Shown: piece after piece, positions 37,334 through 45,870 of the stretch
How positions within the stretch are numbered: the stretch's first letter is position 1
Layout: the number at the start of each line of letters is the position of its first letter
Assembly: GCA_945482615.1 (NCBI GenBank)
Contig: CALYRG010000001.1
Location: 1 to 64,000, forward strand
Source: an uncultured Clostridia bacterium
GTDB lineage: Bacteria; Bacillota; Clostridia; Oscillospirales; Oscillospiraceae
Direction: 5' to 3'
Length of the DNA: 64,000 bases
Notes under the pieces: generated by a model
What the model saw: only the letters and a program-made list of their open reading frames with translations
The model's database searches: none
Told to the model about the DNA's origin: nothing
Position numbers and translations under genes: made by a program

Positions 37334-38790
37334 GAATTGTATCATTACAAGTCAATTCAATACAGCGGACTTTTTTGAGTGATGACCAGAAGACATATGC
37401 GTTCGGCCCAAATGTGAATATCATTTTCAGTGCAAAAAATAGTGTTGGAAAAACTACACTGCTACGAATGCTTATGTATGCTTTAGGCTACCCAATACCA
37501 AGTACTCGCGGCATTCGGTTTTCTGATTATGAAACGGTTCTCACAGTCATAGGTGCAAATGAGCGAGAGTTTGTATTGACCAGAAATCGTAATTACATTG
37601 AAATTGCATATGATGGGAATGAAAACGGGTACTCCCTTCCTTCTGAACAAGCCGAACTACATACGCTGATTTTTGGTATTGACAACCTTGAAGTAGTTGA
37701 AAATCTTCTAGGCGCATTTTATATTGACCAGGAAAAAGGCTGGACCCTTTTGAACCGTGGGAAGGTTATTGGGGATATCCACTTTTCGATTGAATCCTTG
37801 CTCAGGGGACTTTCAAATAAATCGAATGATGAATTAGCACAGAGACTTGCTGTCGTCAGACGAGAAATTCAGAAATATAAGCACATGCTCGATGTGGCCA
37901 ATTATAAGGCTGAGATAAATAAGCTTGGAGAAACCATTTATCTGGATTCTACAGCCGACGAAATAGAGTCTATGTTAGAAGCACTGTACTGCGAAAGAAA
38001 GCCTCTCGAAGAAGAACTGCATCGGATAAAGAATGTTGTCCGAAAGAATTGTAGTTTCGAGAAGTACATCGCTTCTTTTCGACTTCGGGTAAAAACGCCA
38101 GATGGAAACGAAATACCTGTCAATAAGGATACTTTGGTAGGTTATGCAGATACGGCACAGCTTCTTGTTACGAAACAGCGACTCGTTTGTCAGCGGCTAG
38201 CAGAAATTGATCAAAAAATACAGGTTTTAAAGAGTAGGCAAGACAAAGATGAAGCCATGTTCGATGTGAAAACTAGGCTAGAGCAATTTGACAGTGAAAT
38301 ATCCAGGATTGACGTTGATGCTTTGGCGATACAGCGTATAATCTCAAAATTGGAAAAAGAGCGAAAGAGCCTGGAAGATCAAGTTATTACAAATGTCAAG
38401 CGGGATAATCCCCTTGTGATTGAACTGCACGGACTGATTTCACAATATGCTACACGTCTCGGCTTGGATGAAAAATATGTAAGTGCGCGAACAGATTATA
38501 TTTTTACAAACGACCTTAAGTCGTTATCCGGAGCAATATTTCATAAAGTGGTATTTGCTTTTAAGATATCGTATGTAAAACTCATTCAGAATCATACAGG
38601 AATTTGCCTCCCGATCATTCTTGATTCTCCAAGAGGACGTGAAGTAAGCGAAGAAAATGTAAACGAGATGATGGCAATCCTATCAGAAGACTATTATGAC
38701 CATCAAATTATAATTGCATCGATTTATAACAGTTACGCTTTCACCGATAAAATTGTAATTGAATTACAGGATCGACTTTTGCCATTTTAA
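37330..38790 (+). CDS. Rad50/SMC-like AAA ATPase
   Basis: Walker A FSAKNSVGKTTLL; predicted coiled-coil middle; Walker B-like LPIILDSPRGREVSEENV; ATGA overlap with upstream gene. Confidence 0.8.
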   Translation: MRIVSLQVNSIQRTFLSDDQKTYAFGPNVNIIFSAKNSVGKTTLLRMLMYALGYPIPSTRGIRFSDYETVLTVIGANEREFVLTRNRNYIEIAYDGNENGYSLPSEQAELHTLIFGIDNLEVVENLLGAFYIDQEKGWTLLNRGKVIGDIHFSIESLLRGLSNKSNDELAQRLAVVRREIQKYKHMLDVANYKAEINKLGETIYLDSTADEIESMLEALYCERKPLEEELHRIKNVVRKNCSFEKYIASFRLRVKTPDGNEIPVNKDTLVGYADTAQLLVTKQRLVCQRLAEIDQKIQVLKSRQDKDEAMFDVKTRLEQFDSEISRIDVDALAIQRIISKLEKERKSLEDQVITNVKRDNPLVIELHGLISQYATRLGLDEKYVSARTDYIFTNDLKSLSGAIFHKVVFAFKISYVKLIQNHTGICLPIILDSPRGREVSEENVNEMMAILSEDYYDHQIIIASIYNSYAFTDKIVIELQDRLLPF

Positions 38791-38934
38791 TGGAAGCTGA
38801 GTTGCATCTAGTTTCAGAGGTTCTATTTTCAGAACTGTGGTGTCAAGCTGTTGTCAACGAGGACGCAAGCGGTATATAAAACCAATTGTGAAGGACACAT
38901 TGCCATGTGAGGAAAAACGACATATTATATTCAA

Positions 38935-39201
38935 TTATCTTTCCTCCATTACTTCGAGCATCATCCGAGCTCCCAGGCGGAAGCTGTTCTGGAACAGAAG
39001 GCATTCTGCCATATCTTGAAATTCCCGCACACTGTCCACATACCGGGCGAACAACTCCCTCTGTGCATCCGTCATGGTGGTCTGGACCTTTTCTTCGTTC
39101 CGGCTAATCAGCTGAAGGGCTTCCTTGTATTCCGCACAGGGACATGTATCATATTCCGTTGGCTCAATATTACCGTACCAAAATTCTTCAAGTATTCTCA
39201 T
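38935..39201 (-). CDS. DUF6809-like protein associated with transposons
   Basis: MRILEEFWYGNIEPTEYDTCPCAEYKEAL; overlaps TnpV-like ORF. Confidence 0.65.
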   Translation of the reverse strand: MRILEEFWYGNIEPTEYDTCPCAEYKEALQLISRNEEKVQTTMTDAQRELFARYVDSVREFQDMAECLLFQNSFRLGARMMLEVMEER

Positions 39202-39563
39202 TTTATATCCTCCCCGTAGATTAGCTCCTCTCGGATGATTTCCTCAGCTCTGGCGCGGATGTTGTTCATGGCACCAACCCAAGCCATTGGGTCGTTAGCT
39301 TTCAAGTCTTCCGTAATTCCCTCGGCGGTTTTCATCTGCTCGATTATCCGATCCAGCCTGTCCTGCGCCTGCTCATTCAGGTCAGCCAGATAAGTCCACA
39401 GTTCGCCGGACAGGAGCAGACAGTTGTACTGAATCGGCTTATGCTCTCTCAGGTACTCCCGGCGCATCCGGCCCCACCTGCCAATGGGGCGGGATTCTTG
39501 TGGCAGTTCCAGGTCAGGAATGAAGTAATCGCCCATTCGAATGTATTGCATTTCCATAGTCAT
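39198..39563 (-). CDS. tnpV: TnpV-like transposon-encoded protein
   Basis: YIRMGDYFIPDLELPQESRPIGRWGRMRREYLREHKPIQYNCLLLSGELWTYLADLNEQAQDRLDRII. Confidence 0.8.
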   Translation of the reverse strand: MTMEMQYIRMGDYFIPDLELPQESRPIGRWGRMRREYLREHKPIQYNCLLLSGELWTYLADLNEQAQDRLDRIIEQMKTAEGITEDLKANDPMAWVGAMNNIRARAEEIIREELIYGEDIK

Positions 39564-39707
39564 GCCTCCTTTACTTCGGTACTGTTATGATACCGAAGGA
39601 TCGGGATGCAGTCGAATGTGCCGCCTTGCAAAGTTTATTACATTGATGTAACAAACTTGAAAATTTTACGACTTTATTACATGTCAGCAGCCATCCATGC
39701 AGCGTTC

Positions 39708-39742
39708 AAGCCCGGCAAGTGTCAATCACCTGCCGGGCTTGT
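39708..39742. terminator. Hairpin near element right end
   Basis: CAAGCCCGGCA...TGCCGGGCTTG. Confidence 0.6.
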
Positions 39743-39845
39743 CCTTACTCACATCAGCACCGCATTCCAGTGGATTTTCGCGGTTCTGCCATAGTACGCA
39801 GACAAAATCATGCCGTTTGTCCTCCACAGAAAGTTTCCGCGGGCA

Positions 39846-40046
39846 TTATCCCTTATTCATGATGTGCGCAACCAGGCGCAGATTCCGTTCAATGAGGATG
39901 TTTCGGGCGTCCAGATCTCCCTGGTGGGCAAGCTCCACGTAATAGCGCTCCTCCTCTCCGGTCAGAGGCTTGGGGAAGGAGCCGGTGGACAGCTGCAGGG
40001 AGTACAACAGTGTGCTGAGCATCAGCCATGCGGAAAGCAGCATCAT
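39846..40046 (-). pseudogene. Truncated sigK 5' copy (63 sigK codons, then NKG-stop)
   Basis: Identical to SigK residues 1-63, then diverges at the element junction. Confidence 0.95.
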
Positions 40047-40092
40047 ACATCACCTCAGCATACCTTATTCGCTGTTGGTTGTCCCTTTTCCT
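39856..40092. repeat. Direct repeat copy B (237 bp, perfect)
   Basis: Identical to 30345-30581. Confidence 0.97.
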
Positions 40093-40147
40093 GCAGGCTT
40101 CAAAAGAACGCGCCTGCTTTCCTCCAAGGCCAGGATGCAGCCTGTAC

Positions 40148-40178
40148 AGTGTGGCATTGGCGCTGATCGGAATATGCC
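40148..40178 (-). promoter_or_regulatory. Possible sigmaE-like promoter upstream of the sigK stub
   Basis: Minus strand GGCATATT-15 bp-GCCACACT, partial match to the sigmaE consensus. Confidence 0.3.
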
Positions 40179-40263
40179 TGTAGCATCCGGTTCCAAGGGT
40201 ACGCTGTCACATAGCTTTCCGTACGCTGTGTATCTCTCTGCCTCAGCAAAACATCAATGAAAA

Positions 40264-42801
40264 TCACTGCGCGCTGTACCGACCAATGGAAATCGTGCCG
40301 TTTTCCACCAGCCGGATGAACACTTCACCGATCCGAGGATCGAACTGGGTGCCCAGGTTTCTCCGGATTTCTGCAAGGGCATCCTCCACCGCCATCGGCT
40401 GCTTGTAGCTGCGCCGGGACATCATGGCGTCAAAGGAGTCCGCAAGGCACAGGCAGCGCGCACCCAGCGGAATCTGGTTTCCTGCCATTCCTCTGGGATA
40501 GCCCTTGCCATCCCACCGCTCATGGTGTCCCAGAACAGACGGAATGACATAGTCAAGGGACGGCAGATACTTGATCATGGAGATTGACGCATCTACGTGC
40601 TGCTGGATAATGGCGTATTCCTCCGCATTCAGCCGGGATTTCTTGGTCAGAATGGCTTCCGGCGTACTGATCTTGCCAATGTCATGCAGCAAGCCGGCCT
40701 GCCGGATAATCTCCACATGCTCCGCGTCCAGCTGCAGCTCCTTGGCAAGAATGGAGGCAAACTCTGCCACATTGTTGGAGTGATTGAATGTGTAGTGGTC
40801 CTTGGCATCGATGGCTGCCGTCAGCGCATAGATGGTGGACGCGCAGCTGTCTGCCAACGCCCGCTTGTCCCTGTAGCTGTCGGTCAGGCCGCCTGCTCCG
40901 GTCTGTCTGGAGTATAGCACCACCTTATTCTTGCCATTGTTCTTCGCAGAAAACAGCGCCATGCTGGCATAGGTAAACAGCTCGTCGATGGAAGCCGCAT
41001 CGGTGGGATAGGCGCTGATTCCGGCAGACAGAGTCAGGTACTTCTTCGCTCTGCCCTCCGGTTTCTCCATCTGCGTGCGAAGCCATTCCTGCGCCCGCAG
41101 TGCATACTCCTGGGCCACCGCAGCTGTACACATGGGGAAGCTGACTGCAAATTCCTTGCCGTTGTACCGCGCCGCCGTACCCCGGGATCCCACCAGAAGC
41201 TCCAACGCCCGGGCAAACTTCTGCAGGATCCGGTCGCCTTCGCCGGTGCCGTAAAGCTCGTTATAAAGATGGAAATCATCAAAGCTGATAATCATCAGGG
41301 AGATCTGGTGGTTTTTTGACAGTGCAAATTCCTTTTCCAGATTCTCATGGAAAAAACGCCGGTTGTAAAGATTGGTCAGCGGGTCCCGCTGGGCCTTGTA
41401 CTTCAGCTCCTCATACATAACCGCGTTGTTCAGCCCGATGGAAAACACCGCCGACGTGGACTCCAGGAAATTCATGCTTTCCGTGGAAAGTGTCCGGTGC
41501 TTTCTGCTGTGGTCTGCGGCAGAGATCAATGTAACGGCCATCAGCTGATTGTTGCTGCAGATGGGCAGAATGGCGGTCACGTCCATTTCCTCCAGACGCT
41601 GCTTCTCCTTCGCCCACATAGCCCGGTAATTCTGGGTTCGGCGGAAGCTTCCATAGCTGATGGCCCGGGGGTGGGCCGAAAGCCACTGGATCAGGGGATG
41701 ATCCGCCGGGAAGCTGTCCTTCAGCGCCATGGCGACATCGGTGGTTCCCCGCATCCGATAGTCTCCGCTGGCAGGATGATAGAGGAACACCCTTGCGGTC
41801 TGCCCACGCAGGTTCTCCTGAAGGAAGCTGCAATACAGCTGGAGCAGCGGATTCAGCTTCAGCGTCTTGCTGGCGGCAGTGCTGAACTCCCGGAACCGCA
41901 CCTCCCGCTCTTCCGATTTCTTTGTTAAGAGGTTCGCCATCAGCCAGTGGAACAGCTGGTACAGCCCCAGCGTGCCCAGCGTCATGAGCACGGAGGTCAC
42001 AATCACCTCATACGCCGCGTAATTGGGCAGAATCCGGTGGTACAGCGCGGAAAACCTGCCGTGCGCATTCACCATTACCAGCACAGCACACAGAATGGAC
42101 ACCGCATATATCGGCCCATTGCTGACAATTCCCTCCAGGTGGATGACTCTGCGCTTGTAGAGCATATAGTAGAGGCAGACTGCATTGATGCTGCAGGAGA
42201 AGGTATCCACCGGCAGCGACACCATCTGAGGAAGAGCGGCAGCGACGGTTCCGAAAAACATGATGAAAACGCCCACAAACAGAGGTGTAAACTGAGAAAG
42301 ACTGATATTTCCCTCCTTGCAGCTGCGATAGATCAGAAAACACGCTACAATAATGGTAAACACAGCCAAGGCCACCGGCAGCGCCAGCAGCGGCGACACG
42401 CCATACACAAACCGCCGCTCATTGCCGTCCATCACCATCCGCGGATCGGTAATGAACATATTGCTCAGGTTCATAACGGTAATGAGAATCCAGCTCACAA
42501 ACAGAACACTGCGCAGAAAATACCCGCGGGTATTTGTGTAGCGATAGACAAAGTTATACAGGAAGAACGGCACCAGGAAGATTCCCGTAATGGAAATCAT
42601 GTACCAGAACGGCGGGCCGGGGAACAGCTCCATGCGCATGAACAGAGACCCAAGGCTCCACGCTGTGAAGGTCAGCAGCAGTCCAATAAAGGATCGTACC
42701 AGCCGGTCCTTTTTCACCGAGCCAACAGCCAGAAGCAGGAAGATGTTAAACATCGAGGCGATCAGCGGAACAATGATGAATACCCGTTCATTCAGCGACA
42801 C
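40264..42801 (-). CDS. Membrane sensor with degenerate GGDEF and intact HD-GYP domain
   Basis: N-terminal multi-TM; RYNGKEF in place of GGDEF; HDIGKISTPEAIL and HHERWDGKGYPRG. Confidence 0.9.
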   Translation of the reverse strand: MSLNERVFIIVPLIASMFNIFLLLAVGSVKKDRLVRSFIGLLLTFTAWSLGSLFMRMELFPGPPFWYMISITGIFLVPFFLYNFVYRYTNTRGYFLRSVLFVSWILITVMNLSNMFITDPRMVMDGNERRFVYGVSPLLALPVALAVFTIIVACFLIYRSCKEGNISLSQFTPLFVGVFIMFFGTVAAALPQMVSLPVDTFSCSINAVCLYYMLYKRRVIHLEGIVSNGPIYAVSILCAVLVMVNAHGRFSALYHRILPNYAAYEVIVTSVLMTLGTLGLYQLFHWLMANLLTKKSEEREVRFREFSTAASKTLKLNPLLQLYCSFLQENLRGQTARVFLYHPASGDYRMRGTTDVAMALKDSFPADHPLIQWLSAHPRAISYGSFRRTQNYRAMWAKEKQRLEEMDVTAILPICSNNQLMAVTLISAADHSRKHRTLSTESMNFLESTSAVFSIGLNNAVMYEELKYKAQRDPLTNLYNRRFFHENLEKEFALSKNHQISLMIISFDDFHLYNELYGTGEGDRILQKFARALELLVGSRGTAARYNGKEFAVSFPMCTAAVAQEYALRAQEWLRTQMEKPEGRAKKYLTLSAGISAYPTDAASIDELFTYASMALFSAKNNGKNKVVLYSRQTGAGGLTDSYRDKRALADSCASTIYALTAAIDAKDHYTFNHSNNVAEFASILAKELQLDAEHVEIIRQAGLLHDIGKISTPEAILTKKSRLNAEEYAIIQQHVDASISMIKYLPSLDYVIPSVLGHHERWDGKGYPRGMAGNQIPLGARCLCLADSFDAMMSRRSYKQPMAVEDALAEIRRNLGTQFDPRIGEVFIRLVENGTISIGRYSAQ

Positions 42802-44432
42802 GCCCTGTCTCCCCCTTCCCAGTCACACGAGGTCTGCAGCCGGAGAATCTCCAGCACCGTTTCCTTCGTGGCGCCAACCGGAGGGATGTGCCCGCCGGTA
42901 CGTGCGGTGTAGCGCTCCATGCTGCCGGTTTTGATAACAGTGACCTTCAGAGGATCCACATTCAGCAGCCGCTTCAGATCGCTGTAATCTCCGTCATAGA
43001 AGTGGAAATACAGGGCAAGATGGTCCCTCAAAAGCTGGCATCCGATTGCATTGGCATCCGCATCCTCCGTATCCAGCTCCACATACAGGTTGAGGAAGGA
43101 CCGGTTCTGTTCGTCATATTCCTTCACCGCAAACCAGTGCGCAATGGGCAGCCGGGACAGGCGGATCACCTTTTCGATCTCCCGCTGGGTGATCCGGGTG
43201 AATCCGGCAATGTCGATCACAGAAGGAACCCGATCCACATACTCAAACTGGGGCAGGTCAATCTTATCTCCGGCGTTTCTCAGGCGCAGGCAGCGATACA
43301 CATCACCCACCCGATACCGCAGGAAGGCGCCCCCGTGGAGCACCGTGATCACCAGCTCGTAGTTCTGTCCGGCCACCAGCTCGTTCATCAGGTAGGTGTT
43401 GGGAACATAATCCGGCTCTGCCATCTCTCTGCGCAGCTCCGTCTCCGGGATAAACTCATAGAAGCAGGCATCGGGGAACAGTACCAGGCCGTTCTTGCTC
43501 CAGGTTTCGGTGCCCATGCAGGTGGGTTCCGTTCCGCCGGCGATTTCCAGCGGACGGATGCCCCAGGCTTCTTCCAGCTCATCCCTGTACAGTGCCGTGT
43601 CCGTGCCTACGCACACAAAGCCCTGCAGGTGAAAGAGATCTTTGGGGCGGATGGGTGTGCCGTCCCGCTTTTCCCGGTACTTGGCATTGAGCAGCCGCCA
43701 AAGCATTTTCGGGCGGAGGGAGAGCAGCTCTCTGAGGCGAATGCTTCCGCCGGAGCTCTGGGTCAGCGCATCCAGGCTTCTGGTTGCGCCGTAGAGCACG
43801 CTGCTCATGCCGAAAAACAGATTCATGTCCTTCTTGATGGCGAGCTTGTAGCCGGTCTTCATCTGCTGGCCGAAGGACATTTTCCGTGCCTCCCGCACAG
43901 AGGGCATGAATCGCAGATTGATTTCCGGGTGAATGAGATCCGGGAACATGCCTGTGGCATAGGGCATCGGAGCCAGACTGTACAGCACCCGCATACCCGG
44001 ATAGACACAGAAGGTATTGCGCCCATGGGAGGTAGCAAGCAGCATGGCGCCGATGATATTCGTCTTGTAGGTCTCCAGCATGCCTTCCGTGTACGGAGCC
44101 CTCTTGGAGGGGAAATCGCCGCCCTCCCAGGTGGTTTGCAGCCAGAGCACAGGCTTTTCCGGCAGCATCTCCTCTTTCTGGGGAATCAGCACATCCGCGT
44201 AATCCTCAAAGCTGGTCAGCGGAACCATTTTCCGGAATTCCTCCACTGTGGCCGGCACGCCCTTGCGGAAAAAGCGTTGGCCCAGAGGACACCGGGACAT
44301 GAGGTCCACCTGCTCCATAAGCAGCCGCTTTTGAATGGTCATGTATTCGTCCATGGACAAGTCCAGAAAGCTGCAGTATTCCTGCCAGATTTCCTTTGCC
44401 GAATAATTTCTGAGCTTTTCTTCAAATGTCAT
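42792..44432 (-). CDS. GH3 auxin-responsive-promoter family (acyl-adenylate ligase-like) protein
   Basis: FEEKLRNYSAKEIWQEYCSFLD; FPDLIHPEINLRF; LAGGTEPTCMGTETW-like ligase region. Confidence 0.8.
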   Translation of the reverse strand: MTFEEKLRNYSAKEIWQEYCSFLDLSMDEYMTIQKRLLMEQVDLMSRCPLGQRFFRKGVPATVEEFRKMVPLTSFEDYADVLIPQKEEMLPEKPVLWLQTTWEGGDFPSKRAPYTEGMLETYKTNIIGAMLLATSHGRNTFCVYPGMRVLYSLAPMPYATGMFPDLIHPEINLRFMPSVREARKMSFGQQMKTGYKLAIKKDMNLFFGMSSVLYGATRSLDALTQSSGGSIRLRELLSLRPKMLWRLLNAKYREKRDGTPIRPKDLFHLQGFVCVGTDTALYRDELEEAWGIRPLEIAGGTEPTCMGTETWSKNGLVLFPDACFYEFIPETELRREMAEPDYVPNTYLMNELVAGQNYELVITVLHGGAFLRYRVGDVYRCLRLRNAGDKIDLPQFEYVDRVPSVIDIAGFTRITQREIEKVIRLSRLPIAHWFAVKEYDEQNRSFLNLYVELDTEDADANAIGCQLLRDHLALYFHFYDGDYSDLKRLLNVDPLKVTVIKTGSMERYTARTGGHIPPVGATKETVLEILRLQTSCDWEGGDRACR

Positions 44433-45019
44433 GGCCTATCGTTCCTTTCCGACTGCCTGAAGGAAGCAATCATCTCTTTTGCGCTGGAAAAGGTTGGAAT
44501 CAGAAACGGTGTTGCCTTCTGATATTCCCTGTAGCGGTCAATGGTATAGGGAAAAATCCATCGGTCCTGGCAGTACACATAGAGGACATCCCCTGCCGTG
44601 AAGAGCAAAAATGCCAGCAGCCACAGCGGGCTCATGAAGGCAAGTGCCATAAACCCATAAAACGCACCCAGCCACAGCACCCCCGGGTGACGGCACAGCG
44701 CGTACATCCCGCGGCAGCTCAACGGCTGCTTTTCCGGCGGGCAGGACTGCCTGTCCTCCTGTCTGGGCTTCACAGCGAAGAAGACGCTGTACACCAGCAG
44801 AAGCAGGCTCACCAGCGCCAGCCCCATGGAGACGGCGGAACTGCCGTCCAGTCTGTCCCAGCTGCTTACCCACAGCAGCCGGAGGGTGGAGGCGATGAGC
44901 AATCCGCACCCAAAGAGGAACAGCGGCGCTCCACACCCTGGCCGTCTGCGCAGGCAGCAGTAGTCGCAGGCAGCCATTGGAACAAAGGAAAGGGTGCCCA
45001 TCAGCAGTGGAAGCATCAT
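44429..45019 (-). CDS. Isoprenylcysteine carboxyl methyltransferase-like membrane protein
   Basis: MYALCRHPGVLWLGAFYGFMALAF and multiple TM segments. Confidence 0.6.
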   Translation of the reverse strand: MMLPLLMGTLSFVPMAACDYCCLRRRPGCGAPLFLFGCGLLIASTLRLLWVSSWDRLDGSSAVSMGLALVSLLLLVYSVFFAVKPRQEDRQSCPPEKQPLSCRGMYALCRHPGVLWLGAFYGFMALAFMSPLWLLAFLLFTAGDVLYVYCQDRWIFPYTIDRYREYQKATPFLIPTFSSAKEMIASFRQSERNDRP

Positions 45020-45870
45020 GCGTCCCTCTCCAAAAAAGCAAATCCGATGCAGCCGGGGCCTGTGTAAACGCCAATTACCGCGCCGACCCAGCCTATGTGG
45101 ATGCGGCAGTCCGGATCTGTTTCCAGAAGCTCCAGCCGGATCTTCCGGGCAAGCTCCTCCCGGTCGCTGTGAAACAGGAACACGTCGCCGCCAAAGGCAG
45201 CCCGCTTGCGGTACAGCTCCACGACCCGGGCGACAGCATTGTCGTATCCGCGCACAACACCGATGTCCTTCACAAGTCCATCCCGAAACGTCAGGATCGG
45301 CTTCACCTTCAGCAAATCGGCAGCCAGAACCCGAATCGCTCCCACACGGCCGCCGCGCCGGGCATATTCCAGCGACTGCATGGCAAAGTACACCCCGATT
45401 TTCGGACGGATCACATCCAGCTCCGCCACGATCTGGGCAGCGGAACAGCCACGCTTTGCCAGCTTTGCAGCCTCCCTGACCAGCGTCCCCAGGCCGAAGG
45501 ATATCTGCAGCGAGTCGTATACGGTTATGGGCGTGGTAAAGCCCTGCTCTATCAGCAGCGTACGGCTGCTGCAGGCAGTGCTGTATGCGCCGGACATCCT
45601 GCTGGTGGGACTGATGCAGAGAATTTCGTCCGCGTATTCGGCGGCCCTCCGGAAGGTGTCCATGTTCAGCTGCAGGTTCGGATGTGCTGTTGTGGGCAGC
45701 TTCTCACACCTGGGCAGCCGCGCAAAAAGCGTTGGAGGATCAATTTCCAGATTGTTCCGGAATTGCTCGGATTCCGAGAAAATGATCACATCCGGAATCA
45801 TCAAAACACCATATTCCTCCGCCAGCTCCGGGGACAGGTCGCATACGGAATTTGTGACAACAGCTACCAT
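45016..45870 (-). CDS. DegV family (fatty-acid-binding) protein
   Basis: MVAVVTNSVCDLSPELAEEYGVLMIPDVI; LCISPTSRMSGAYSTA; LEYARRGGRVG. Confidence 0.92.
   Translation of the reverse strand: MVAVVTNSVCDLSPELAEEYGVLMIPDVIIFSESEQFRNNLEIDPPTLFARLPRCEKLPTTAHPNLQLNMDTFRRAAEYADEILCISPTSRMSGAYSTACSSRTLLIEQGFTTPITVYDSLQISFGLGTLVREAAKLAKRGCSAAQIVAELDVIRPKIGVYFAMQSLEYARRGGRVGAIRVLAADLLKVKPILTFRDGLVKDIGVVRGYDNAVARVVELYRKRAAFGGDVFLFHSDREELARKIRLELLETDPDCRIHIGWVGAVIGVYTGPGCIGFAFLERDA

Larger units (their letters stand above)
30345..39855. mobile_element. Putative sigK-integrated element (about 9.5 kb) carrying a defence-like operon
   Basis: Bounded by a 237-bp direct repeat of sigK 5' DNA; lower-GC cargo; TnpV-like gene; helicase/methyltransferase/nuclease/ATPase genes. 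Confidence 0.8.

Noticed and set aside
29858-40046. Classic skin element splitting sigK
   Set aside because: In a skin configuration the gene is split into two complementary halves. Here one full-length sigK remains and only the 5' part is duplicated, and no recombinase was seen.
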